From: Balamuthia mandrillaris
Taxonomy: Eukaryota > Discosea > Longamoebia > Balamuthiidae
Reading direction: 5' to 3'
DNA length: 64,000 nucleotides
Assembly (NCBI GenBank): GCA_031835245.1
Contig: JAVKOQ010000060.1
Coordinates: 169,318-233,317 of the forward strand
A program made the translations under genes and the position numbers. Positions 14,301-26,434 of this stretch are shown one piece after another; within the stretch, counting starts at the first letter, position 1; each line of letters opens with the position of its first letter. Below the pieces are notes generated by a model that had not been told where the DNA came from, did no database searches, and worked only from the letters and a program-made list of their open reading frames with translations.

Positions 14301-14521
14301 TGTGCCATCACAGCGAGAAGCTAGCCATTGCATTCGGCCTGCTGAGCACCCCACCAGGGCAGCCCCTGCGCATCATTAAGAACCTCAGGGTCTGCGGGGA
14401 CTGCCACACCGCCACCAAGTTCATTGCCAAAGTTACCCAGCGAGAGATCTTGGTGAGGGACGCCAATCGCTTCCATTACTTTTCGCCAGATGGCAGGTGC
14501 TCTTGTGGCGATTACTGGTGA
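11382..14521 (+). CDS. PPR-E-DYW protein, predicted mitochondrial C-to-U RNA editing factor
   Basis: PPR proteins with a C-terminal DYW deaminase bind organelle RNA and convert C to U. The large exon (from 11640) carries PLS-type triplets in exact 300-nt units, then E/E+ motifs, then a DYW domain. The deaminase shows a HSEKLA zinc/glutamate box, a CGDCH zinc pair, and the ending CSCGDYW followed by TGA. I place the start at 11382. The upstream exon 11382-11526 joins in frame across a GT-AG intron (11527-11639) and adds an Arg-rich, acid-free leader containing RRYYFASSF, typical of a mitochondrial presequence. The next in-frame ATG (11597) lies inside that intron. P-motif residues 5 and 35 are mostly T/D, T/N and N/D, which in the plant code favour G, A and U. 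Family assignment is certain; editing activity and mitochondrial location are inferred. Confidence 0.93.
12112..13611 (+). repeat. Five 300-nt tandem units encoding PPR triplets
   Basis: Units start near 12112, 12412, 12712, 13012 and 13312. Each is exactly 300 nt (100 codons) and neighbours are close to identical over long blocks. The block around 12531 recurs at 13131, and the block at 12287-12310 recurs at 13187-13210. The pattern fits 300- and 600-nt duplication or gene conversion. Confidence 0.85.
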
Positions 14522-14620
14522 TGATGATGATGATGATGATGGTGTTTCAAAAAAAAACTTGGGAAGACAACCATCTTCCTCTTCTTCTTCCTCTTCCTCT
14601 TCTTCATCATCATCCGCGCG
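14518..14620. repeat. (GAT)n and (CTT/CAT)n tracts in the PPR 3' UTR
   Basis: A GAT triplet tract overlaps the PPR stop codon and is followed by a CTTCCT/CATCAT tract. Both lie in the likely 3' UTR and encode nothing I can support. Confidence 0.7.
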
Positions 14621-14754
14621 CATACGCATTTATGTAGACATAACCCTCGCTCGGCTTGCCGGTGGGCCAAATAAACAACAAAGAAACACCACCGTCGGTT
14701 GGCGCAGTTGCCAAGAAGGGGAAAGAGAGAGAGAGAGAGAGAGAGACAAGAAGC

Positions 14755-15687
14755 ATGACGGGTTTGGCCAAGACGGTCAAGAGATCGTGGCCATATATTG
14801 CCGCCACCTTGTTATGTATAGCAGTGATAGTGTTGATGTGCGTGGCGTGTGCCACGGACTGGTATGAGGCCGACGGTGAGGGGCAGATCAAGGTGCAGCG
14901 GAACGAAACCTACCCTAAGCTGTTTGAATACCTTCCTCTGAGCTGGTCCATCAAAGAAGACCTCTTCTCGTTAACGTTGGAGATCGGCTCTTCATCTGTA
15001 ACATGCGACTACAAAGACGGCAAATGCGATGGTACGGAATAACTTTCGTTCCATCTGTCTATCATCTCGTTCGTGAGTTGATACTTATGTGTTGTTCTGC
15101 ACCTGTGAGCAGCGGCTAGAGATTTGGTGAGAGCATACTACAATGCAGGTGCGTGGACCACGGACACTTGCCAAACGCCACCATGCTATAACCGCCCATG
15201 GGACGTCTCCGAGTACGAGGGTGCTTACATCGGCATCCTCTTCTTCTCCATCCTGAGCATGCTGCTGGCATTGGCCGTCGCAGTGCTCAGCCAGCTGGTT
15301 TACTGGAAGGCCATGGACTGGGAGCGAACGGCCCGAGGGCTCTCTATCGCCAATGTCGTGATATCAGCCCTGCTCATCGTCTCTCTCTTCATCACTTGGG
15401 GCATCCTTTGGCATCACCCTAAGATGGCGCAAGGCTCCTTGGACTATCATTCCTGCGATGAGGACTTTGAGGATGAGGAGAATGGCAGCTTCTTGTGTAG
15501 CTGGATGGGGGATATCAACGTGGGCAAGCAGGTCAGCAGGCAGACCGAATGGTCGGGCTTTTACTGGCTGGACTATTCGGAAGAGTGGGGACCTTCCACC
15601 GCCTGGACTCTCACCACGGTGGCTTTGGGCTTGGCTATGGCTTCTCTCACTCTTGTCGTTGGTTGGAAACCAGCTTTCGAATCTTAG
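14755..15687 (+). CDS. Four-transmembrane (tetraspan, claudin/PMP22-like) protein
   Basis: Two exons: 14755-15031 and 15113-15687, joined in frame. The protein has a TM segment near the N-terminus (about residues 12-35), a long extracellular-type loop with paired cysteines, two central TM segments (ILFFSILSMLLALAVAVL and the next), a second loop containing CDEDFEDEENG, and a last TM near the C-terminus. The order TM-long loop-TM-TM-loop-TM and the motif ATDWY at the end of TM1 resemble the claudin/PMP22/SUR7 superfamily, but the diagnostic W-GLW-C-C motif is not clear. An ATG at 14656 is in frame, but it would translate a (GA)n tract into an RERERE run, so I prefer 14755, which starts just before TM1. 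Topology is seen; function is unknown. Confidence 0.75.
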
Positions 15688-15699
15688 CTTGGTTTCCCT

Positions 15700-15701
<2 letters not shown>

Positions 15702-15725
<24 letters not shown>
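15702..15725. repeat. (CT)n tract between convergent genes
   Basis: Simple CT tract in the 75-base gap between the tetraspan stop and the ProRS stop, probably in overlapping 3' UTRs. Confidence 0.8.
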
Positions 15726-15734
<9 letters not shown>

Positions 15735-15761
15735 AAGGAAGTTGGGGTGATAATAGAAAAA

Positions 15762-17606
<1,845 letters not shown>

Positions 17607-17691
17607 CTCTCTTTCTCTCTCTTTTTATTTTGTTAAATAAAAAATGGGTATATTTCTTTTCTCTTTTTTATTTCTTTTTCTTATTTATAAA

Positions 17692-17752
17692 TATAGATAG
17701 ATAGATGGATGGATGGATGGATGGATGGATGGATGGTTAGATAGATTGATGG
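17692..17752. repeat. (GATA/GATG)n tetranucleotide microsatellite
   Basis: TAGA units give way to repeated GGAT units, followed by a GGAGGA-rich tract up to about 17782. It lies between the ProRS start and the CWF19L2 stop. Confidence 0.9.
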
Positions 17753-17855
17753 CAAAGGAGGAGGGAGGAGGAGGAGGAGGAAAGCATGGCAAGCCCGCTG
17801 CAAGCCTCTCTCATCTCCGTGGTGGATGTATGGAGGGTTCTCTCTGAAAGCTATA

Positions 17856-19011
17856 TCAATACTGGCCACCCTCCAAGCTGGCCGTCCAGTCAAATGGTTC
17901 CCAGTGGTTGAGGAAGGCCAAGGTGCGTGCCTTCTCCATGGCGAGGGTATCCCTCTGCCCTTGTCCCCACTTTTGCGGCGGCAACTCCACCACTCCCGCC
18001 ACCACATCCTGGACCCATCCGCACACATTACAAGGTTAGTTCCATAGCTGCAACGAGAGCAAACAAGAGAAGAGACAAGAATGGTAGAGAGCTAGAGAAA
18101 GAAAAGTAGATAGAACGAGAGAGCAGAGAAGAGCGAGACAACAGAAAGGAGGGAAGCAACGTACGCGTCCAAAGTTACGAGGAAACTCCCTGGCATCCTC
18201 GATGACGTGAGCGTACCCACCGCCCATTCCAAACTCCACGCTAAAGTAGGGAAAGTCTGGGGGTATGCTGCGGCGTAGACCACGTTCCCTTGTGTCCACC
18301 ACTTTCTTGTTCTGTGACCACTCGCCCTCCGCCTCCAGCAGAGCCTTCTTGAAGTAGGCAGGAGCCACCTCCGCGTCCCTGCTGGGTAGAGGTACGCAGT
18401 CTACAACGGTGTGCCACCGTTTCTTGAGGTTTGTTACTGTTTCCATGAAGATAGGCACTTTGTCCTGTGCTGCGAACATCTTCGTCAGGCTTTGTTTGAA
18501 CCGCTAATATGAGGAATAATTTAGTTACTATCCACATGCTAAGAGAAGAGAACGATGAAGAAGAGAGGCTAACCTGAAACTCTTCCCATACATCCTCGTC
18601 CACCATGGTACAAGCCAGTTCGTGCTGCATTGGCACCAACTGGCAATGTCCCTCCACTAAAACGCCTCGCTGAGGTTGGGTGAGATACACTTTGTCACCC
18701 AAAGAGATGATGAGATGCCGTGGAAACTTCTTGTTATCAAAGCAGTAGTTGCAGTTCTCCACCAGCTTTTTATTGGCATTGTAGGCTGTTTCATGGCAAG
18801 TGAATTAGTAAATAAAATGACATGGATAAATGGATTGTTTTCAAACTGGCAAGTACCTGCGATCGCGCGTTGTTTTTGTGTATCTACAGCACTTCGGCCA
18901 GACTTTCCTCGTTTCTGTTTCCGCTTGCCTTGGGCACCTTCAAATGAGCCAGGTATATCTGCCATATCGTCCTCCTTGTATTGCCCCAAGTAACAAGTTT
19001 GTTAAAGCGAG

Positions 19012-19044
<33 letters not shown>

Positions 19045-20668
19045 GACGGAGAAAGAGAAGAGAGAAGAGAGAGAGAGAAGAGAGAGAGCGAGAGAGAGAG
19101 AGAGAGCGAAAGACAGAGAGATTAACCATCAAGTTCTGGTTCTTGGCAACTAGTTTGGCAAAGTCCAAATTGTAACGACTGGAATCCTCGTCTCTCTGTT
19201 CATGGAAAAATAAGGAGCTCATTGATACTTGAATACAATAACTGAACCATGGAAAGAATAAAGTGTACCTCCTCTGCAACCATGTCAAGCAAGTTAGAAG
19301 ATTGGGCATGGCGCGTTTGCCCTCTGCTGCCGGCTTGTGTGCGCGGAGCTACGATAGGGCGGCCTCGTTTATCCAACGTGGGCAAAACTATAACTTCTTC
19401 CTCCTCCTCATTGCTTCGTGGTCTTGCAGGGGCCGACCGTGCCTCCTCTAACTTGCTCTTCAGTTCAGCAACTCGTTCATCATCACCCATCATCTCTGCT
19501 TTGAGCAATTGTGCCTCCAGCCGGTTAATGTCTTCTGTGGAAGTAGGTGCTGTGGTTCTAGCGGTGTTTGGGCTTTTTCGTTCCAATTCCTTTCGAATGC
19601 TACTTCTGACACTCTCTCTGTCTCTGTCTCTGTCTCTGTCTCTGTCTCTGTCTCTGTCTCTGTCTCTGTCTCTGTCTCTGTCTCTGTCTCTGTCTCTGTC
19701 TCTGTCTCTGTCTCTGTCTCTGTCTCTGTCTCTGTCTCTGTCTCTGTCTCTGTCTCTGTCTCTGTCTCTGTCTCTGTCTCTCACTCTTTCCCTGCTGTCG
19801 TGGCTTCTGCTTCTGTCTCTGCTCTCCTCTGAGTACAAGGAGCCTGGAGAAGAGGTGGAAGGACCGCTTCGCCATCCTCCTTTGCTGGTGCCTCGCCGCA
19901 AAAAGTCCTCCTAATAGTTAGAGCCAGCGCAATGGAAGGGGTGAGCAAAGAGGCAACTAGAGAAAGGAAGAGAGCTAACGTACGCCAAAACGGTTGCGCA
20001 GGGCTTCCTCCACGTTTCTTCCTTCCTCACGTGCTCGTTCGATGGTACGCTGCACTGCCATCTGTTGCCACTTGCTCCCTCCATCGCCAAGGCCAATCTC
20101 TCTAATGGAGGCACTGCGCCTCTTCTCAGGAGGCAAGCCCCCGGTGGCTGCGTAAGGGTTTAGCTCCTTCGGGTTGATCTGAGAAAGTGGGTGAGAGGAG
20201 AAGTGAGCCTTTCTCAAAAAGAAAACTATGGTGGCAATGAGAATAAATAAATACTTTGGCAGGAGGTTCCTCTTTGGGTGGAGGTTCTTCTTCGACAGGG
20301 TGGGTTGGTTTGGTTCTTTTCCAAGGGCGAAGCATCCATTCTTGTCGCTGAAGTTTCGGCTCTTCTAGTTGTGCGGTAGTCTCAGAGGTGCTCTCCCCGT
20401 TCTCTTCGGAGCGTGGCGGTGTTCGCAACAAGTTCTCTTCGTCTTCTTCTTCTCGTTTTTGTGAATGTGGTGGAGTCTTCACCACCCACTCCTCCTCATC
20501 AAAGGCTGTTTCGTCTTCTTCCTCTCGGCTTCGTTTGTGGCGTTTTTCTTTCTTTTCCTTCTTTCCCTTTTTGCGATGCTTCTTGTCCTTTTTCTTATGC
20601 TTATGCTTGTGCTTGTGCTCTCTCCCACGTTCAGCAAAGGTTTCCTCCTCCTCCTTCTTCTCCTCCAT
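17856..20668 (-). CDS. CWF19L2: CWF19-like protein 2, spliceosome/lariat-associated factor
   Basis: CWF19 proteins act late in splicing, around intron-lariat release. The C-terminal half has both family domains. One (CwfJ_C_1, HIT-like) contains FPRHLIISLGDKVYLTQPQRG, ending in GHCQLVPMQHE. The other (CwfJ_C_2) contains APAYFKKALLEAEGEW, LRRSIPPDFPYFSVEFG, AHVIED and a final LNHWEPFDWT. The N-terminus is Lys/His/Glu-rich and contains EWMLRPW. In the middle a perfect (CTCTGT)n tract encodes about 28 Arg-Asp dipeptides. I chose the ATG at 20668. The frame is open to 20842, but that would overlap the PRPF4 stop. The last exon ends at 17856. A long (CT)n tract in sense lies in the intron at about 18990-19130. 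It sits in tandem behind PRPF4, 170 bases apart. Confidence 0.93.
18990..19130. repeat. Long (GA)n tract in a CWF19L2 intron
   Basis: Compound GA/GAA purine tract on the plus strand, which is CU-rich in the CWF19L2 pre-mRNA. It lies between the exon ending the Asp-rich part and the exon carrying the nuclear basic motif. Confidence 0.9.
19614..19781 (-). repeat. Perfect hexanucleotide repeat encoding (Arg-Asp)n
   Basis: About 28 uninterrupted copies of TCTCTG (plus strand). On the minus strand in the CWF19L2 frame it reads AGAGAC, giving Arg-Asp repeats. The absence of synonymous change implies recent expansion. Confidence 0.95.
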
Positions 20669-20838
20669 CTTCCTTCCTTCTGTGCTTTTTATTCTTTTCG
20701 CTTTCTTTTTTTGTCGACTGTGGGGTCTGATCTGATCTGAAGGTGATGTCATCCATAAACAAAAAAGACAATTCGTGTCGACCCGAATATAGGCTTTTTT
20801 TTGCCGAAAGAAAGCAGCACAAGCTTTTTCTGTTGCAT

Positions 20839-21989
20839 TCAAAAGGGGGAATACTCAAACACCTTCCACGTCCTATCGGCAGCGGCGGATACGATGTACT
20901 TGCTGTCGTGGGAAATGTCCACACCGAAGACCTTGCCTTCATGCCCAGATAGAGTGGCGATGGGCGACCAGTCACGGGCAGACCATACCCTGCAGGTTTT
21001 GTCGAATGATGCCGTCACGAAGAATTGACCATCGTTTGGCTGTTGTGTTTGTTTTGAAAACACAAAAGTTACTCACCTGATTGACAACAAAATAGATGCC
21101 AACTGGAGAGAGTGAGCACGAACCTGGAATTTGATGTGGGAAACAGTAGAGGAATGAGCAGGTATGATGTAGCTACACTTCTTCTTGCGGAGGTCCCATA
21201 CGCGGCAGGTGTGGTCCTCGCTTCCAGTGATGAGCTGGTATCCATTGGGAGAAAAATCGATGCCGAGAGTTTGTTTGGCGTGCCCTCGTAGGACCATCAC
21301 GGACCGTCCTGTGCGCAAATCCCACACTCTTCCAAATGTGTCCATGCCACTATTGCGATTCACAAATCACAATGCGTTCAAGTCAATCCTAATCTCCAGA
21401 AACAAAAACACAAGCGCAATGTAATTGAACAATAAACAAGACACCACACACAAGGATATGAGATACCTGGTGGCAGCTAAAGAGCCATCGACCTGGAAGG
21501 AAATGCCATAGACACCCCGCGAATGACCAGTTTGAGCAACAAGTTCCTTTTGTGCTTCAACGTCCCACAGCCGCCATGTTTTGTCAAAACTAGTATCATC
21601 ATAACAAACAGAGAAGGGAGCGTTAATAATGCACATCGCTTCAGCAAGAGCAGGTGAGGTCCGTACTATACCTTGTACTTCCCAGGAATCGTCCAGAAGG
21701 GTGGAATGCTATCCGGTTGATTCGGTCCGAATGTCCGTTCAAAGTTGCCAGTGGAGTCGTGTTGCTTAGGAGAGTGAGGAAGAAGGATTCAGACTAAAGG
21801 CCAATAATTCAACAAAACAAAAGATAAAAATCAGGCGAAGATACCTTTCTAATGACCAAAACCGGATGGTTTTGTCGGCAGAGCATGAAGCAAAATTGAG
21901 CGAAGTTCGTTCTTGGGAGATGCATGCCTTTGGATGCCATTCCACAGCACCAACTCGTTCAACATGGCCTAGCAACAAATCCAACGCAA

Positions 21990-22031
<42 letters not shown>

Positions 22032-22997
22032 AAGCGAGATTAGGAAGCTCTACACCTAGCCACAAGCCAAAAGTGTTGAAAGATACCAGTATAAGTGGCC
22101 ACAAGTTCCCAGTTTTGAGAGTTCCATACTTTGCAAACACCACCCCACGAGCTCGTCACAAGCAAGGAAGAGTCCGGAGAGAAGGTACAGGAGGACAAGG
22201 GCCGCTCGTCTCCCACTTGGCTGAGGTTGTTGGTGTATTTCTTGAGGCGGTCCTTCAAAGCAGTGAAGCCGATAAAGTCCTCCTCGAAGGAGACCTCTCT
22301 AATCTTTTGCTTGGCAGCTTCCACGCGAGCATTGGCCCGTTGGAGGGAGTACGTTGCTATCCAACGACGTGCCCTTTTCAACTCAATAGAGCCCTCTGTG
22401 TAAAATATTTCATCCTTCTGCATGCAGCGAACGAGAGTTGAATCAGCAAAGATTGAAAAGAAAGTCAGAAGAAAAAAAGAGATAACATACCAGCTTTTGT
22501 TTCTTTTGAGGAGGCTCGGCCGCCATGGGAGTGGGTTCTTCGGTGGTTGGTCTGGCCTCTTCCACGCCCAGCCGAACCATCACTTCTCTCAACCGCTCTC
22601 TTCTTTCTGGAGGCTGCAGACAAAGAGGAAGATCAGTCAAAGAAGAGTGGTCTTAGAGATGGAGCGCAAGCGAGTAGTGGAAGAAGAGCACCTGTTCACC
22701 AAAGAGTATGATAGGTTCGCCCAGTTCTCGCAGACGGGCCTTCACCATGGCGTCATTGGTGGGAACTGCGATGGTGCGAGCTCTCTTTTGTTGCTCGAAG
22801 CGCTGCAGCAAAACGGCCTGTCTAGCATGAGACTCCACCATGTTGTCCGACAGCGGGAGGGCCTCAAAGGCAGCCGACGACGCTGGCGCTGGCGTCCCTG
22901 CTGCGGCCGCGGCAGGCGCTGAGACATTCTGTGGTTCTCGCAAAGTTTCGCTTTGCTTCGCCAAGGAGCCAAAGAATATCCTGTTGCTCTCAGCCAT
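20839..22997 (-). CDS. PRPF4: U4/U6 snRNP protein PRP4 (SFM domain plus WD40)
   Basis: PRP4 binds PRP3 and the U4/U6 duplex in the tri-snRNP. The N-terminus has an Ala-rich stretch, then the SFM domain split by an intron (PIILFGEQ, then [12 protein letters not shown]). A helical linker ending in [17 protein letters not shown] is followed by a seven-blade WD40 propeller. Recognisable blades include [75 protein letters not shown] and the final blade ending KVFEYSPF. About nine exons. The GHSDRINR exon (about 21671-21765) is very short and is readable only in its own frame. One intron contains a (GA)n tract at 21989-22027, CU in sense. The start ATG at 22997 opens [10 protein letters not shown], as in other PRP4 N-termini. 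Confidence 0.95.
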
Positions 22998-23683
22998 GGC
23001 CCTTCTTCTTTCTCCTTCTTCGTCCCCTCTTCCCTCTTCCCTCTTCCCTCTGTGTGTGTTTTCTTCTCTTTTTCTTTTGTTTTTGTCGACATTGCCTCTA
23101 ACCCTAACTTTGACCCTAACCCTAATCTTGCCTTCCCTTCAAGGCGTTTTGGATGCCAGCCATCCCCTCCTGCAAAACCATTGCATGTGTGAATGGGGTG
23201 AAAGTCTGCTAGGCTTCTCGAGGCAGGCCCACGGACACTAACCACTCCGTTCGTTGCTGTACAAGGTTCCTCCAGAATGTCTCTCAGCCCGAAGCCTTTG
23301 TGCATAAGGACTTCTTGCTTGTGATAGCAATCCCATCAGCAAACTCTCCCAAGAGGCTGTACTCCACAAGCGAGGCGGAAACAAAAGAACAGGAAGCGTC
23401 GCGTCGTGGAACAGAGCAGCGGACGACGCTGAACCAAAAAGGGGGTGAGATAAAAATAGATCGAGGAGAAGGTGCTCCCTTCACCAAAAAAGGCAAGGAG
23501 AGGAGTGACCCTTTGCCGGACTTCTCCCCCCTCACAATTTTTTTTGTGTGTGTGCTTCTTTTTTTTCCCCAACAGACCAACGAGAGAAGGGCTTGGTTGT
23601 GTTCCTTGTATTATTTTATTTTTTCTTTGGTGCAAGGGGGATTCATTGTAGAGTGCTTCGAAGATACCTCTTTCTTCCCAAGG
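22998..23683. promoter_or_regulatory. Divergent intergenic region PRPF4 / Ras with telo-box-like CCCTAA copies
   Basis: This 686-base gap has frames open by chance but nothing with family resemblance. At 23096-23130 three CCCTAA motifs occur in close succession, about 100-130 bases upstream of the PRPF4 ATG. In plants AAACCCTAA 'telo-boxes' act in promoters; any such role here is inference. T-rich tracts precede the Ras start. Confidence 0.45.
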
Positions 23684-24688
23684 ATGAGTCACAACGAGTA
23701 CAGAATTGTGGTAGTTGGTGCTGGTGGTGTCGGCAAAAGCGCACTTACCGTCCGTTTCATTCAAGGAAACTTTGTAGAAAAGGTACGGTGCTGCTGTTCA
23801 TCTTTGAGAATTTGTCAGGTGCGCAAACATCCGCAGTAAACTAACGGCGCATTTTGAAACACAGTATGATCCTACCATTGAAGATAGTGAGTATTTCCTG
23901 TGAACGTCTTGCTTTATCTTGGTATCCTATTCTCACGAGGCGGATTCTTTCCCTCACTTTTCCTTTCTGTTTTAAACAGGCTACAGAAAGCAAGTGGAGG
24001 TTGATGGAGTGGCTTGTATGTTGGTACGTTCTCAATTTTGTTCTTAAGTGGAGCGTGACCCCAATCATTCCAACAACCCTTTCTTCATAAAGGATATAAT
24101 GGATACTGCCGGCCAGGAAGAATACTCTGCGTACGTAGGGATTGGACTTTCTTCTGAATCCAGCCTCTAAACTTTTTTGTTTGTTTGTTTCCCAAATTGT
24201 TTTTTTTTAACTCAAAAAGCCTGAGAGACCAGTACATGAAGACCGGACAAGGATTCATCCTTGTGTATAGCATAACTTCGCCCACCAGCTTCGAGGCAGC
24301 CACGAAGCTGAGAACTCAAATCCTCCGGATCAAGGAGGATCACCAAGACGTACCTTTCATCCTTCTTTTCTTCTTCCCTGTTATTAGTGTCTTCTCATTT
24401 CTGTTTGTTCTTCCCTGGTTTGCGCGACTGGTGTTGCTTATATAGATCCCTATCGTGTTGGTTGCCAACAAAGTGGATCTGGAGGAGGAAAGGGCGGTCA
24501 GTGCAGAAGAAGGCAAGAGCCTTGCCCAAAAGTTCAACACGGGTTTCATCGAGGCCTCCGCAAAGAGCAACCACAACGTCAACGAGGTCTTCTACGAGCT
24601 GGTCCGCATGATCAACAAATGGCGCGAGAAGAACCCGTCGCAAGCCCCGCAGAAGCCCACCAAGAAGAGGAGGTGCTTGCTCTACTGA
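23684..24688 (+). CDS. Ras-family small GTPase
   Basis: Membrane-anchored GTP/GDP switch. G1 reads GAGGVGKSA with the usual Gly at the position-12 equivalent. Switch I reads [12 protein letters not shown] (the effector loop of Ras proper), G3 [11 protein letters not shown]4 NKVD and G5 EASAK. A lysine-rich hypervariable tail (KPTKKRR) ends in the CAAX-like box CLLY. Six exons. The second coding exon (about 23865-23886) is a 22-nt microexon encoding most of the effector loop, and the exon carrying DTAGQEE is about 41 nt. The C-terminal Tyr is unusual for a CAAX box; prenylation is likely but the class (farnesyl or geranylgeranyl) cannot be read. The first in-frame ATG after the 5' leader gives the canonical [12 protein letters not shown] start. 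Confidence 0.96.
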
Positions 24689-24972
24689 TGTACTGTTGTT
24701 GCCCCCTCGCCGTCTAAATACCATTGCCAGCAGTCAGTCCTAAGAGACATTCCTATAGTCGTTTAACATCCCATCCCCCAATTGTAACCACATCACCGTT
24801 ATCATCATCAACATTGTTGCCATTGCTTTTTTCTCTCTTCTTTTCCCGTTTGTTGTCATGAAAGCAGTAAGTTGTCACAACAGCAATGACAACGAGGAGG
24901 CCATTGGCCTTTGCTTTGTTTCTTTCTCTTTCTTTGTTATTGAGCATCAAGCACCAGCGCAACAAGTTGAAG
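24689..24972. other. Convergent 3' intergenic region
   Basis: 284 bases between the Ras stop and the stop of the next minus-strand gene. T- and CATCA-rich sequence; I see no gene. Confidence 0.5.
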
Positions 24973-25833
24973 CTATGCACCGTATTTGGGCGTCATGCCG
25001 AGCTTGTAGGCCACCTCTGCCATGAAGTTTTGAGCGTGGATGGTGGCATTGCCACCATGCCGCTCGCATTCCAGCCGACCAAAGCGGCTACAATGGTCCC
25101 GTCGCGTCACCCCTTGCTGGTAGTACGTAGCCAAGAGAGCATCGCCTCGCCCAAGTTCTTCCTCCTTCTTCTCGTCGCTCCTTGCTTGCACGCTTTGGCG
25201 TGGTCGCAGCGGATGAGAAGAAAAACTCCTAATGTTGTTCTCTTCATCCTTCTCTTCCGTCTCCCCCTCCGCCTCTCGCAGGACTACCACCAGGTAATAG
25301 TTCTTGGGCAACAAGACAGAAACTAGGGCATCGATAGGTTCCATTCCGGGCGTGCTTCTCATGTGGACAAAGGCGAGGTCACAAGGGGAGCCCTCCAAGC
25401 ACTTGCATACCTGCTCCGCCAGTTGCTCCGTGCTTGTGGGTGAAGCAGGGACAGTGGTGGCACCAATGGAAGCCAACACAGTGGTGGCAGCTGTGCTCTC
25501 GCTAAAGAAGGTGGGTCGCATGCGACGTCCATACCTTTGTTGCAGGATAGAAGAAGATGCAGAAGCAGAAGGAAGGCCTTGCACCTCCCCGTCCTCTTTC
25601 ACCTGAAACTGTACTACAGAAAGGGATTAGCAGCGGTTGTAGGTTAGTTCATCAACCACACTGAAGGAGCGAGAGTGACAGGAGGAAAAGAGGGAGTGAG
25701 CGCCTGCCTTGCCCTTGTTTGTGTCATCAACAAAATGGGGGGCCACTCCGAACAACTGCACCAAGTCCCACACCGTGTTGTACTCTGCGAAGAAGACACA
25801 CAACAAGTGAATAATAACTTTCAACACTCCCCC

Positions 25834-25871
<38 letters not shown>

Positions 25872-26049
25872 CTTGCTCAGCACTATCGCTGGCAGGAAGG
25901 TACACCAAGCCTGAGCAGCCTTCTTGCGCCATGGTGTGCAAGGACCTACAAAGAGAAGGGTCTCTCTCCACAAGGGGTGCCCCCCTGCAGCGTTCCGCAT
26001 AGATGACCACTCCCTTCTGCGGGGGGTATGGGCTGCCGCTGCTCCCCAT
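24973..26049 (-). CDS. Conserved-looking protein of unknown function, three exons
   Basis: Exons run about 26049-25872, 25787-25708 and 25612-24973 on the minus strand. The N-terminus (YPPQKGVVIYAERCRG) is followed by LVYLPAS, then FGVAPHFVDD. The last exon carries a variable Ser/Ala-rich stretch, then a hydrophobic, structured-looking block (CDLAFVHMRSTPGMEPIDA then LLPKNYYLVVVLRE), a charged linker, and a C-terminus LGMTPKYGA. The pattern of hydrophobic strands separated by charged linkers looks like a globular alpha/beta protein. I do not recognise the family with confidence. An in-frame ATG at 26124 would add a Lys-rich extension; I prefer 26049. The intron between exons 1 and 2 contains a (GA)n tract (25838-25868), CU in sense. 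Confidence 0.6.
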
Positions 26050-26434
26050 TTCTTTTTTTTTATTTTGTTTTTTTTGTTCCCTTTTTTTTGTGGTTCTTAT
26101 GATAATAGGTTGGGACAGACACAATACTCAGTACACATAATATCTCCTTTAGAACCAACGAGTATTAGGTTGTACCAGCGGTTCACACATTTTACAAGAA
26201 AAGGGCAAAAAGGGAAAAGTTATGTCGACGCGAATGGATAAAATTGGGGTTCCTCGCCCGCAAATTGCCCCTACTTTGCCTCTTCTGCCGCGCAAGGGAG
26301 AGCTAATAAGGCACCGCAACAACAACACCACCAACAAGGTGTAAACTAAACCGTCGTCGTCGGCAAAACCAACGCCAAAAAGCAGCGTTCCCGCAACCAA
26401 CCCCAAGCGCACCACCGACACCCTGTGACAAACA
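26050..26434. promoter_or_regulatory. Divergent intergenic region, unknown gene / PSD
   Basis: About 385 bases with poly-T runs at 26051-26093. Short open frames on both strands show no family resemblance. A shared promoter is inferred from the gene orientation. Confidence 0.35.

Noticed and set aside
19249-19914. Plus-strand frame with Ser-Leu repeats
   Set aside because: Antisense of the (Arg-Asp)n repeat in CWF19L2; simple-sequence artefact.
22742-23305. Minus-strand frame overlapping PRPF4 exon 1
   Set aside because: Out of frame with the clear PRPF4 N-terminus; low-complexity Lys/Glu sequence.
23300-23839. Upstream extension of the Ras gene
   Set aside because: The frame reads through the Ras start in another phase and has no similarity.
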